From: Nephrocerus scutellatus
Lineage: Eukaryota; Arthropoda; Insecta; Diptera; Pipunculidae
Direction: 5' to 3'
Length of the DNA stretch: 64,000 nt
Assembly: GCA_947095585.1 (NCBI GenBank)
Contig: OX352761.1
Span: 53,122,019 to 53,186,018, forward strand
This document shows, piece by piece, positions 20,666-30,277 of the stretch; position 1 is the stretch's first letter; every line of letters begins with the position of its first letter. The notes beneath the pieces were generated by a model. It searched no databases, was not told where the DNA came from, and saw only the letters and a program-made list of their open reading frames with translations. The position numbers and the translations under genes were made by a program.

Positions 20666-22017
20666 ACTTTTCTGCTGGCGATAGCTCTCCTAAAGACTGG
20701 GCATTTGCTGCTGCCCGCTACATGCTTCGCATCTTCTGGGTGTTCCTTTCTACAGAACATGCACGAAGGCTCCTTTGCGCAAGACTTAGCTATGTGGCCC
20801 TCATCCCCACATCTTCTACACAGCTTGGAGCGATCTTCTCCGTTTTTACACTGCTTGGCAATGTGCCCAAATTCCAGGCATTTGAAGCACTTTTTGAGGA
20901 GTGTCCGTTCGCGGATGCGACACACTACCCACCCGATTTTTATCTTCTGTGCTTCCAGCAGCTTCTTTGCTTTTGCATTTGGAAGGCTGATAGTCGCCGT
21001 TTGGGTTCCACCATATGCTTTCCTCAGCGATATAAAGTCTGACGGTGTAACGCCTTCGACTCCGGCTTGGACTTCGATTGATTCACAAATGTCTTCTTTT
21101 GTGGTGATCTCATCGATGTCTTTCAGCTCGATGCTAGTGCGTTGGGTGAGGGTTCTTACGTTTGCTTGTTCGCCTAACGCCTTACTTATGACGCTTTTAA
21201 ATTCCGCTGTCTTGTCACTTGTCTCCTTCAATTGAATTAGGAGGTCACCTTTTTGTGTCCTTCTGATCCTAGATACTGCTTTTCCAATTGTTTCTAGTTT
21301 TGGATCAGCCTTCACGTTGCGCAATATCTGCGCATAGGATATTTCGCCCTTCGCTTCTATGACTATGGCGTCAGGTCTTGCCTTTCTTATAATTGGCTTT
21401 TGTTTTACGGCGGACTTCTTGGCAGATGCGTCTGACTTCACTTTATTTTTAGTTTTAGCGACGACTTTTGTCCATTCGCCTTCTCCAGTTTTTTTAACAT
21501 TTTTAATACCCTTTTCCTGGGTTTTTTCTTCCGTCGCTATTACCATAGGCTTACGTGAGGACTGGCGTTGCTCTTGCCTCCGCTTTGGATTCGGCGTTTC
21601 GCTGTGGATAGGCTGCTTCCTTTTTTGCTCCATTGAAGCTTTGAGCCATGGAGAGGTTTGAGATGAGGTGTGATTAACCATCTTCTCCTGAGTCTTCTTG
21701 TTATTAATGTAGATAGCCGATAACTCATAGAGGTTTTTAATGCTATCAATCGCATCCCGCATGGCTTGATGGATGGAACGTCTTTTTCCATCTTCCAACA
21801 TTTCTACCAGTCCCTTGATCTGCTCTCCTAGTTTATGAAAGTCAGATTTGCCGGGGCTGGCTTCCTTTATCACCTTTCTTGTTTCCGGTGATTCGCGCCT
21901 TTGTGACGTTTGGGCCACTGGTGATCTCGCCATCTTCGAACTCCTTTTAAAAGAATTCACATTCTCCTCTCCTACAACTCCTTCTACTTCTCCTCCTCCT
22001 AAATTCTGGGAATTCAT
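20662..22017 (-). CDS. R1-type ORF1: nucleic-acid-binding Gag-like protein
   Basis: 451 aa from the first ATG at 22015-22017; a longer frame would need a GTG start. The N-terminal half is basic and polar (many Lys, Arg, Ser, Thr; KKAVKQKP-type stretches), followed by a folded region (DAIVIEAKGEISYAQILRN, VSRIRRTQKGDLLIQL, GVEGVTPSDFISLRKAYGG). Three zinc knuckles come at the C-terminus: CFKCLEFGHIAKQC, CRRCGDEGHIAKSC and CMFCRKEHPEDAKHVAGSSKC. This is the standard ORF1 of R1/TRAS/SART-like elements, thought to bind RNA and guide the particle to its target. It ends in TGA overlapping the ORF2 start by four bases. Confidence 0.93.
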   Translation of the reverse strand: MNSQNLGGGEVEGVVGEENVNSFKRSSKMARSPVAQTSQRRESPETRKVIKEASPGKSDFHKLGEQIKGLVEMLEDGKRRSIHQAMRDAIDSIKNLYELSAIYINNKKTQEKMVNHTSSQTSPWLKASMEQKRKQPIHSETPNPKRRQEQRQSSRKPMVIATEEKTQEKGIKNVKKTGEGEWTKVVAKTKNKVKSDASAKKSAVKQKPIIRKARPDAIVIEAKGEISYAQILRNVKADPKLETIGKAVSRIRRTQKGDLLIQLKETSDKTAEFKSVISKALGEQANVRTLTQRTSIELKDIDEITTKEDICESIEVQAGVEGVTPSDFISLRKAYGGTQTATISLPNAKAKKLLEAQKIKIGWVVCRIRERTLLKKCFKCLEFGHIAKQCKNGEDRSKLCRRCGDEGHIAKSCAKEPSCMFCRKEHPEDAKHVAGSSKCPVFRRAIASRKV

Positions 22018-22020
22018 TGT

Positions 22021-22697
22021 AAATTGGGTCCCCACTCAAAGCCGTTATCAATGCTCGGGTGTGTAGTCACCTATGGATCCCATGGTTATCTATGCAAGCA
22101 GTGAGGCCATGCGGGGGTTGACACGAGCCCTTATGGGGTCTTGTGTTCAGAGCCAGATCAGTGTTAGACAGGAATTTTTCATCTGTACCTACACCACTAA
22201 CTTAATAGCGACGTAACATTGAGCGTACTTTGAGTCCTGCCAGGGTTTTAACGGGACGGGGGCGCCGGTAGCATTAGCCTGAAAGCCATTTCAGCAAAAT
22301 TTCACTCTTGCCTACTCAGGTAACAGAATACCACAGACGTCAGCCCAAGAGTTGACTAATCAAAATGATTGCTTCCAGTATACCATAATTAAGACCTTAC
22401 TGGGCTCAGTCTTAATACATTCATTGAATGCCGCGCTCCCTCGTTGGCCGCGGCTTTTCCTCCGGATGGGTTGGGAGTTATACCGCTCCTACTCGGTCGT
22501 CAGAGCCTCGGCGAGCAGGTTTTTCCATGCAAGAGTGGTTGACAGTGACTTCTTCTCCGCCGTTACCCTGGGTAGGGCATCTCACATGGTACTATCACCC
22601 GGGGCAGGTGAACCAAGGTTTGTTGACGTGGTTTTACTCCCCAGACTAGGGCCCGTGGGGTTGTCAGACCCAACACTCTATTTCAGAGTGCCCTTGC

Positions 22698-22698
<1 letters not shown>
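22021..22698 (-). promoter_or_regulatory. 5' UTR of the R1-type element, copy 1
   Basis: 678 bp from three bases upstream of the ORF1 ATG to the (GT)n border at GCCCTTGCGG. Relatively GC-rich compared with its surroundings. As the element has no LTR, an internal promoter should lie here. The same 678 bp is repeated at 22791-23468. Confidence 0.75.
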
Positions 22699-22777
<79 letters not shown>

Positions 22778-22790
22778 TGTGTGTGTGTGT
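22699..22790 (+). repeat. (GT)n tract between the two 5' UTR copies
   Basis: About 92 bp of GT with a single GA interruption near 22776. Confidence 0.95.
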
Positions 22791-23467
22791 AAATTGGGTC
22801 CCCACTCAAAGCCGTTATCAATGCTCGGGTGTGTAGTCACCTATGGATCCCATGGTTATCTATGCAAGCAGTGAGGCCATGCGGGGGTTGACACGAGCCC
22901 TTATGGGGTCTTGTGTTCAGAGCCAGATCAGTGTTAGACAGGAATTTTTCATCTGTACCTACACCACTAACTTAATAGCGACGTAACATTGAGCGTACTT
23001 TGAGTCCTGCCAGGGTTTTAACGGGACGGGGGCGCCGGTAGCATTAGCCTGAAAGCCATTTCAGCAAAATTTCACTCTTGCCTACTCAGGTAACAGAATA
23101 CCACAGACGTCAGCCCAAGAGTTGACTAATCAAAATGATTGCTTCCAGTATACCATAATTAAGACCTTACTGGGCTCAGTCTTAATACATTCATTGAATG
23201 CCGCGCTCCCTCGTTGGCCGCGGCTTTTCCTCCGAATGGGTTGGGAGTTATACCGCTCCTACTCGGTCGTCAGAGCCTCGGCGAGCAGGTTTTTCCATGC
23301 AAGAGAGGTTGACAGTGACTTCTTCTCCGCCGTTACCCTGGGTAGGGCCCCTCACATGGTACCATCACCCGGGGCAGGTGAACCAAGGTTTGTTGACGTG
23401 GTTTTACTCCCCAGACTAGGGCCCGTGGGGTTGTCAGACCCAACACTCTATTTCAGAGTGCCCTTGC

Positions 23468-23468
<1 letters not shown>
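22791..23468 (-). repeat. second copy of the R1-type 5' UTR, without ORFs
   Basis: 678 bp, same length and borders as 22021-22698, with about five base differences (for example G/A near 22456/23235 and AT/CC near 22579/23349). It begins exactly at the base after GT in ATTGTAAATT, so the duplication junction is GT joined to GT. It has no ORF1 or ORF2 of its own. Confidence 0.9.
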
Positions 23469-23554
<86 letters not shown>

Positions 23555-23587
23555 GGGTGTGTGCGTGCGTGTGTGTGTGTGTGTGCT

Positions 23588-23670
<83 letters not shown>
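23469..23670 (+). repeat. (GT)n microsatellite, 5' side of the R1-type insertion
   Basis: About 200 bp of GT with a few GGGT, GCGT and CTTAT interruptions in the middle. The far side passes into the end of the AACAACCCATAAAAA-family element. Confidence 0.95.
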
Positions 23671-23671
<1 letters not shown>

Positions 23672-23692
23672 ATTTTTATGAGTTGTTTTTTA
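23671..23692 (-). repeat. AACAACCCATAAAAA-family element, copy 2, other end
   Basis: TTATTTTTATGAGTTGTTTT matches the reversed family start, so it closes the copy begun at 16971. Together they show that the R1-type element sits in the microsatellite inside this short element. Confidence 0.65.
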
Positions 23693-24239
23693 AAACCTAT
23701 TTTCATTTTTTTTACTTCCTTTCCTTTTTAACCTTTTCCTATATGCAATAGATTTTGCAATCCTGCATTTTGTGATGCTGACTTGCTTCGAGGTCCAAGT
23801 ATTCGGTGTCTTCATTTGGTTTGTGTTTGTGTGCAGTTGACTGGAGTTATACTCTCCTCAGCTTGACTACCAAATTTATGAGGAAAGTGACAAGGATACG
23901 GCTGCCGTTGCGAAAGTATTAAAGTACATCAATTGTGTGTTCGACGTATCCTTTGTCCTGAAGTAGAGGTCTCCCATTGTGGCAGGTCGGCCTCATCATA
24001 TAGGCTTCCCGCTGTGAACCGAGTTGCGAGCTGCTACAATGAGACGTAACCTATGCTGACTTTAGACTATAACCGAAAAGCTTCGAGGAAACTGACTGAC
24101 TTTACAGACATGACTGACATTTTGAAACTGGAGCATAACACAAGGATCGACATTTGACCACACACCGGCCTAATTTGATTTTAAACAACAATTTTTATTC
24201 AAACCAAAAATTACAAAATTAAATATACATTTAAATTTT
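23693..24239 (+). other. unassigned, probably internal sequence of the long-LTR element
   Basis: Moderately GC-balanced stretch with no recognisable domain. It lies between the primer site and the gag remnant, so it may be leader sequence of that element. Confidence 0.35.
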
Positions 24240-24372
24240 TCTTGTTTTGGATTACCGACAAGTAAAAAAGAAAATAAATTGAATTTCATTCACAACAACA
24301 ATTTTAAAAAGGGAATTTTTAAGCATTTTGGCATTTCAATTTTCAATTTCAATTTCAAAAAAATTCATGTGG

Positions 24373-24434
<62 letters not shown>

Positions 24435-24567
24435 CCACATGAATTTTTTTGAAATTGAAATTGAAAATTGAAATGCCAAAATGCTTAAAAATTCCCTTTT
24501 TAAAATTGTTGTTGTGAATGAAATTCAATTTATTTTCTTTTTTACTTGTCGGTAATCCAAAACAAGA
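24240..24567. repeat. perfect 328-bp palindrome with (TA)n centre
   Basis: Left arm from 24240 (TCTTGTTTTGGATTACC...) is matched base for base by the reverse complement of the right arm ending ...GGTAATCCAAAACAAGA at 24567. Arms are about 138 bp each, joined by about 55 bp of TA repeat. I found no mismatch in the arms. The unit is AT-rich, with no coding and no obvious target duplication. Confidence 0.92.
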
Positions 24568-24900
24568 TATATATATAAATATATACAGCATATATACATA
24601 TATGACAAAGTCAAATTGTCATTTTCGCTATCTGAAAAAAGGGGAGAAATATTAATAACAATACATGAGTTTTGGCGTTTTAACACTACAGAAACTTTCC
24701 TTCTAACATCTCTATCCATATAACATTTTCTGGACTTCACTTCCATAAGCTTTAGGCATAAACCAAGTGGCGAACAGCTTAAATAAAATAAAAGAAATTT
24801 AGAAATTGTTAATAATTTCACAAACACGCGTGGGTATATTAGTACCTAAAAGTAAAAATACCTAAGGATCGCACCTAATTTAACCATTGGTACTTCGTGA
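24568..24900. other. unassigned stretch before the gag remnant
   Basis: AT-rich, no domain seen. If the gag remnant belongs to a separate element, its 5' LTR end and primer site would have to lie here, but neither is recognisable. Confidence 0.35.
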
Positions 24901-26227
24901 ATGGAAAACCATTGGAATTCCTTAGGAGCAGCCCCTAAAGGTTCTCTCAATACAAGAGTGACAACCCGAAGTCAAGCTCGAGGATCAAACCGTGGTCAAA
25001 TACCTCAAGCAACAAATCATAACGCAAATCCGGTCGACAGGCTCCTGCTTAACCAAGCGGATATTCAAATTATTTCTCCGGGAGGATACGAGGACAGGGT
25101 AAGCTTCTTGTCCCATCGGCAACCGGACATACGTGGTAGGACGCCTGTAGAAGAAGAAGAAGGTCACCTAATCGGGGGAATGCGATGTCCAACCGGGACG
25201 AAGAGATAAGTGGTGTCCAAGGACACACAGTTGCGGAAGGTGCAGACGGAGCTACATCGTACCAAATTTCAGGCCAGGCAAACAGACAAGCTCTAGAAGA
25301 TAATCGTGAGCTCGTAAATTTTATAAACAGCATAGTAACTACTGCTTTTCAGAAGAATCAGGCTGACCTTATGTCAACCTTCGCAAAAAACATGGGCGAA
25401 ATGATGTCTATCTTTAAAACAAGTCTAGACAATCTAGGTAATAGACTTGATAATATTGAGAAATAATCGGGCTCATCAATAGAAGACAAGACCAAGACAA
25501 ATAGACATACTACGCAACCGACTTCAACGCCGACTGCAGACAACACGGGTAACAAGCCAAACATATTAACGTCACCAACTGGACCTAACGAGACTTTACG
25601 TAACGACTTAGGACGTAAGGACACGATTAACAGTATGCCCACATTTCGAGACAGCGAACTAGGCATAAAAAGATTCTGCGACATACACAAGTGGGGGATA
25701 AAATTTGACGGCACCCCCAAGACCATGACGGTGGAAAGCTTAATTTTCCGAATAGAAACAATGCAGACGAAAAAGGGCTACACAAAAGCCCAACTATTTG
25801 ACAACATCCACCAACTGTTGTCAGGCGCAGCCGAGCGTTGGTATTGGCAATTTATGAAAGAAAGGGCAAACGATGAGCTGCTAAACTACCACGGCATAAA
25901 AACGGAACTAATGAGAAATTTCAAGACTGCAGACTCAGACCATGACCTCATGAGAAAAATACTCGACCGTAAACCGCAACCGAACGAGGACTTTGACGAT
26001 TACTGCTCATACGTACGAGCTTTGAATCTCCAAATGAAAATAGAATGTCTGAGAGAGATCTCGTCAAAATCCTCAGAGACAACATGAAAGATATGATGAA
26101 GTCCCTGATGTTTGGATGCACCCTGGATACCCTGTATGAATTAAGGGAAAAATACAGGGAAGGCGAAAAATTATTCCAAACGAAATGGACGAAATATCAA
26201 GAAGAGAATGTGACTCAGAGAACGTAG
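24901..26227 (+). pseudogene. gag remnant of a Ty3/gypsy-type element, plus strand
   Basis: Broken plus-strand frames in sequence. First a Ser/Arg-rich N-terminus (TRVTTRSQARGSNRG), then a helical part (ELVNFINSIVTTAFQKNQ, FKTSLDNLGNRLDNIEK) ended by TAA at 25464-25466. Next comes a capsid-like region (GIKFDGTPKTMTVESLIFRIE, LLSGAAERWYWQF, LMRKILDRKPQPNEDFDDY) that shifts frame near 26050. The SGAAERWYW block is typical of the retrotransposon Gag capsid of Osvaldo/Ulysses-like elements. No zinc knuckle remains before the copia insertion at 26346. It could be the gag of the long-LTR element that opens at 14.06 kb. Confidence 0.75.
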
Positions 26228-26345
26228 GGGAGGCATGAGCTATAAGTGGCAGTGTAAATCGTAACAACAATGGAGGTAATAGGTTTTACAAACATGACCG
26301 TAATAACGCCAATGTTGGTACGAAGGCAAATCCGGGTATTTTAAT

Positions 26346-26515
26346 TGTTGAGCAAAACGAATCGAAGCCAAAATAAGAGATAACACCGTCTCCGAGCGTG
26401 ATTGAAACAGAACAGAACTTTATTAAGAAAAAAATTACATGACAGTGTTTAGTTAGAGTTCATTTGTAAATGTTGCAATTGTGCAATTACAATATTATTC
26501 AAACCTTTTTTAACA
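26346..26515 (-). repeat. copia 3' LTR
   Basis: 170 bp, TGTTAA...TCAACA on the minus strand. It contains a poly(A) signal AATAAA (plus-strand TTTATT at 26419-26424). The internal side carries the polypurine tract at 26516-26526. Confidence 0.85.
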
Positions 26516-26670
26516 CTCCCACTTTTGATTAATATATGATTCTATGTACAAGTTTCTTTATCAATAAATTTTAAATTAAATTCTATACAAACTTAATACT
26601 TTAATTATGTATATAAAATTATTCACATTTATTATTTCAAATAAAAACATTTTAATTTTAAATTCATTTA

Positions 26671-27416
26671 CTAGTTGTTTTTAATTGTAATTCCTATCAA
26701 ATATGTAAACTTTTCAAATTTTTCTTTATTCAGTGGTTTTGTAAATATTTCTGCTTTTTGTTTTTCAGACTGTACGTATTGAATGTTAAAATCACCTCGT
26801 TCATAGCATTCTCGAATGAAATGGAATCGCACATCGATATGTTTTGTGCGTTTGTGGTACTCGGGATTCTTTATTAGCCGTATTGCACCTTGATTGTCCA
26901 TATTTAATGTTGTTTCGATGCTACTTGTTGGTATCAGCTCTTCCAAAATACGGCGAATCCAGAGAAGTTCCTTTACTGCTTGAGAAGCTGCTACGTACTC
27001 CGACTCTGTAGTAGATAAAGACACACATTTTTGTCTTTCTGACGACCAAGAGATTGGGCCGCTTCCTACCATAAACACAAAACCAGTAGTGGATCGTCTA
27101 GAGAGCATAGTTAGCGTCGCTAAAACAGTTTAAGGAAATATTTTTTTTTTGCATCATAAAATATACCAAAATTTTTTGTTCCACTGAGGTATTTGAAAAT
27201 CCTTTTTACAGCTGTAATGTGTTCTTGCGTTGGCGCATCCAGGTATCTTGACACAACTCCCACTGCAAAAGCTATATCCGGTCTTGTAGCAACTGCCAAA
27301 TAAATAAGACTTCCTACGGCTTCTCTGTACGGAAAACTGACAGCAATATATTTTGTATCTACGCATCCGGTCATTAAACTTTCAGCAGGAGTAGACACCG
27401 CCTTGCAGTTTTCCAT
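26671..27416 (-). pseudogene. copia RT C-terminus and RNase H
   Basis: Minus strand in two frames. 27120-27416 encodes the end of RT (STPAESLMTG, FPYREAVGSLIYLAVATRPDIAFAVG, HITAVKRIFKYLSGTKNFGI). 26671-27108 encodes RNase H ([65 protein letters not shown], ending [10 protein letters not shown]). The two are separated by a stop-containing frame change near 27110-27120 that also damages the first RNase H Asp region. The YxDD box is absent, because the upstream RT, integrase and protease are deleted. Confidence 0.9.
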
Positions 27417-27886
27417 ATTGAATCTCTTTAAGACTCGTTCAGTATAAAGTTCCTGAAGAAAAGAAATGACTGAATGTTTCAGGAAGAGTCATTAGAATTT
27501 TTGTGGTCACCATACTTTGTGATACTTCTTCCCCTACATCTCTAAGCTGTCGGACTATATTTTATAGCTTTGAAATAAGAGTTGCAACATCATCGGCTGG
27601 ATCCATAGCAAAGCTATAGAATTTTTGTTGCAACATATGCTTGTTTTGTGCTCTGTTCATATACCGCTTTAACTTTCGTCCACATTTGTTCAGCCGTGGT
27701 ACAGTTTACAACGTGTCGTATTGGTGTACCACTAATGCTGGTTACAATGATCTTTTGCGCCTTGCTGTCTGCCTTCATCCAATTATTCAGGCGAGTATCA
27801 AACACCACCTGATTATCACTTTCTGCCTTAACCGGCTGTGAATTTACACCATTTATGTGTTCAAACAGCCCTGACGCCTTTATCAA
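27417..27886 (-). pseudogene. copia gag N-terminal part fused to RT remnant
   Basis: The minus-strand reading gives gag helices (IKASGLFEHINGVN, LNNWMKADSKAQKIIVTSI, TAEQMWTKVKAVYEQ), then QQKFYSFAMDPADDVATLIS, a stop, and RDVGEEVSQSMVTTKILMTLPE. The next residues, LYTERVLKRFNMENCKA, are already RT. So zinc knuckle, protease, integrase and most of RT are missing in one step near 27440-27480. The pattern resembles short gag-bearing copia derivatives, though here the downstream part is out of frame. Confidence 0.85.
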
Positions 27887-28058
27887 AATTGCTACTTGAA
27901 ATTTTCAAACCGAATATTGCTCAGAATTTTGGAGCTTTTCTATTTTCAAGGATTCGATTTCCATTTTAATACTGTTAACGCGCACAATATTATTTAATTA
28001 AAAAAAAAGAACTTGCGTACAAAAAAGGCTAACCAACAATCTAAAAAATCAAATCACG

Positions 28059-28076
28059 TGTACTGGGCCCATAACC
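28059..28076 (-). promoter_or_regulatory. copia-type primer site (initiator tRNA-Met internal fragment)
   Basis: Directly after the LTR end CAACA the minus strand reads GGTTATGGGCCCAGTACA. Drosophila copia primes from an internal cut of initiator tRNA-Met with a GGTTATGGGCCCAGT-type site, so this fixes family and orientation. Confidence 0.85.
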
Positions 28077-28116
28077 TGTTGAGCAAAACGAATCGAAGCC
28101 AAAATAAGAGATAACA
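28077..28116 (-). repeat. copia 5' LTR, truncated to 40 bp
   Basis: The last 40 bp of the 170-bp LTR, identical to 26346-26385. The sequence beyond (TTTCTTATTC) belongs to the interrupted gypsy-type element. Confidence 0.85.
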
Positions 28117-29205
28117 TTTCTTATTCAAGAAGACCGTGCCTGGACTTGCGTGACTTGCGAGGGAGTTTGCTTGCCACAGCTCACCACGCGGAAGAATCTG
28201 GACATGGTGGAATCCACAAGACGCTACAAAAACTAAGACAAAAATGTTATTGGCCTAACATAATAGGGGACGTGCAAAAGTTAATTAAACACTGTGATAT
28301 TTGTAAAACTACAAAAAGGCCCAACCGGATAAACAGACCTCCTATGGGCAAGCAGACAGAAACAGAACGACCTTTTCAAAGACTTTACATTGACTACTTA
28401 GGATCGTACCCCCGGACGAAGAACGGAAACACTCCAATTTGCATAGTACTTGACCATAATTCCAAATATGTATTTTTAAAACCCCTGAGAAAGGCCAACA
28501 GCAGAAGCAGTAGTTGACTTTTTAGAAAAAAACATTTTTCATATACTAGGTGTACCTGAATTTTTACATTCAGACAATGGTAAACAATTTACCTCAGAAT
28601 TGTTTACCGGCTTTTTAAAGACTTACGGTGTCAAACATATAAGGACTGCGGTGAATTCGCCACAAGCGAATGCCTCAGAGCGAGTCAACCGCTCTGTATT
28701 ATCAAAGATCAGGTCATACATATGCAATGATCAACGTAACTAGGACAGCCATGCAGCCTTTTCACTTAAAAGTGAAGCCCACGAAGCTACCAAGCTGGAG
28801 CCATACTATTTAGTATTTGGTTTCCACATGGCACAACATGGAAATGCATATGAGGTAATACGAAAACTCACGACCGTAAACGACGCAGACATACTATTAA
28901 TTGACACCAAGGACAAGCAACAATTTATGCGTAATCAAACGTTTGAACAACTCAAGAAAGCACATGAAAAAGCTGAAAAGGTATATAACACCAGATGCCG
29001 CGACATAAAATACAAAGTAGGACAGATCGTTTATCGACGAAATTTCCGACAAAGCAATAAAGCCCTTAATTATAATGCCAAGCTAGCTCCTAAGGCCATC
29101 CAAAGTGTGCTGCTTAAGTGCATAGGCAACTCACTTTATGAGATTACCAATACTTCAGGTGAAAAAGTAGGCGTGTTTCACGCAAAGGATTTATTTGCTG
29201 CCTAA
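28117..29205 (+). pseudogene. integrase of a Ty3/gypsy-type element, plus strand
   Basis: Plus-strand integrase. Zinc site first: AHHAEESGHGGIHKTLQ with HCDICKTTKR (HHCC complete). The core follows: YIDYLGSYPRTKNG (first Asp), LDHNSKYVFLKPL, then after a frameshift near 28500 LHSDNGKQFTSE (second Asp) and SPQANASERVNRSVL (Glu). A stop lies near 28740. The last part (28828-29205) gives the C-terminal domain with YKVGQIVYRRNF and ends in VGVFHAKDLFAA. The style is that of Osvaldo/Ulysses-like elements. The RT and RNase H that should precede it are absent, apparently lost with the right end of the copia insertion. Confidence 0.88.
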
Positions 29206-29714
29206 TTGTCATACTGTTACTTCTGCTGTTAGCGCCAAGTATATGTGGACGTTTACATTGTATTGTATTGTAGTATTTATTTATTTTATTTATCATTTTT
29301 TTACTGACCTTAAAACCATTAGTAATAAATAAGTAATAAATAAATTGACTTACATGACACAATCACATGGACCATCTGGCTCAAAAGTGTCCGACTGATA
29401 TTTATGCATGTAGCCCGGCTGGTTCTCACTTAAGACTTAACTCAGGGAGTGGGCCCTTGCCACACGTTGAATCATTTAATAGGAATCTATGAGGGTAGTA
29501 AAAAGCAAAAGCTAGGTATTTTGAAAAGACGAATATGTTTGCGTGCTTACCTTATTTTTACGCGACATTTTACTCGCGACCACTCACAAAATATATGCGA
29601 GCCTGTTGCGTATGCCCACATACACACTACCCCGTCTGTACCTGTCTGCATCTGCACTACTCCAACTGCACCTGAAATAAACAAACAGTACCAAATCTAA
29701 AATAAACAATTATA
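29206..29714 (+). other. 3' untranslated region of the integrase-bearing element
   Basis: No ORF. CAGGGAGTGGGC near 29443-29454 is purine-rich and could be a polypurine tract, with an LTR start shortly after, but I found no partner for such an LTR. A TTTATTTATTTTATTTATC stretch lies near 29278. If the integrase belongs to the long-LTR element, this is simply the stretch before its 3' LTR. Confidence 0.4.
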
Positions 29715-30277
29715 TCGAGACGCGATCCCCCCTTTTAGTTAACATATTACATTTAATAAAAAAGGAAGAATACACGTCTCTAGGAAAAAAAATTGCACTC
29801 ACCTGTTTATTATATTGTTTTAACAACAAAAAACAACAACGAAAATTGCAGAAACTCTGCCACAGCCGCTGGAAAGCTGCGGAGTTTCGAAATCCAATTT
29901 GTCAAAGACGAGGGGCTGGATTGACCCCCAATCTTCTCGACACACGGAAACGATTAAGAACGTTCCATTCACTCGCGACCGAATACAAAAATTGCTTAAA
30001 TTTATGCAATAAAAAATAAAAAAATAAAGGCAGCAAGAAAAACAAAAACGCGACCGACCAAAATATGACACATTGACATAATTTCTTGTACATAATATCT
30101 GACCAAATCAGGTGATTGCAATGAACCAGTATTCACAATGAACACACAATTAATAAATTTTGAATTCACCATGCTTGTTATAATTCTATTAAATTACAGA
30201 TGGGGCTGCAGGACGTCACTATAAACTAAAAGCTTTATACTTACTTATAAGGGTCGCTAAGGTTTTAGTATTCGAAG

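Larger units (their letters stand above)
17470..22698 (-). mobile_element. R1-clade non-LTR retrotransposon with two full ORFs
   Basis: Full-length non-LTR element on the minus strand: 678-bp 5' UTR, ORF1 (451 aa), ORF2 (994 aa), about 190-bp 3' UTR and an 18-base poly(A). Both ends abut (GT)n. The RT block NAFNSA, three CCHC knuckles in ORF1 and an AP-type endonuclease at the start of ORF2 are typical of the R1 clade. In mosquitoes, relatives such as Mino and Waldo are reported to insert in AC-type simple repeats, so the (GT)n flanks fit target-specific insertion. Both frames are uninterrupted, but one catalytic RT residue is changed. Confidence 0.92.
26346..28116 (-). mobile_element. internally deleted copia-type element
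   Basis: Minus-strand copia element. The 3' LTR (26346-26515) is complete. The 5' LTR is cut to its last 40 bp (28077-28116). Next to it lies the copia-type primer site, and next to the 3' LTR a polypurine tract (AAAAGTGGGAG on the minus strand). Between them are only the N-terminal part of gag and the C-terminal part of RT-RNase H. No target duplication is found (TTAAT on the left, TTTCT on the right), in line with a later deletion across the right end. It interrupts a gypsy-type element between gag and integrase. Confidence 0.9.

Noticed and set aside
18510..21661. Plus-strand ORFs of 100-186 codons
   Set aside because: Antisense shadows of the R1-type ORF1 and ORF2, with no motifs.
22352..23751. 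Plus-strand ORFs ending in long Cys-Val repeats
   Set aside because: They are translations of the 5' UTR of the R1-type element and of (GT)n; the second is a duplicate of the first. No domain and no codon bias.
26346..28116. A copia element with 40-bp LTRs
   Set aside because: The identical 40-bp ends first looked like complete LTRs with TG..CA borders. The polypurine tract and a TGTTAA start 130 bp further in show that the real LTR is 170 bp and the right one is truncated.
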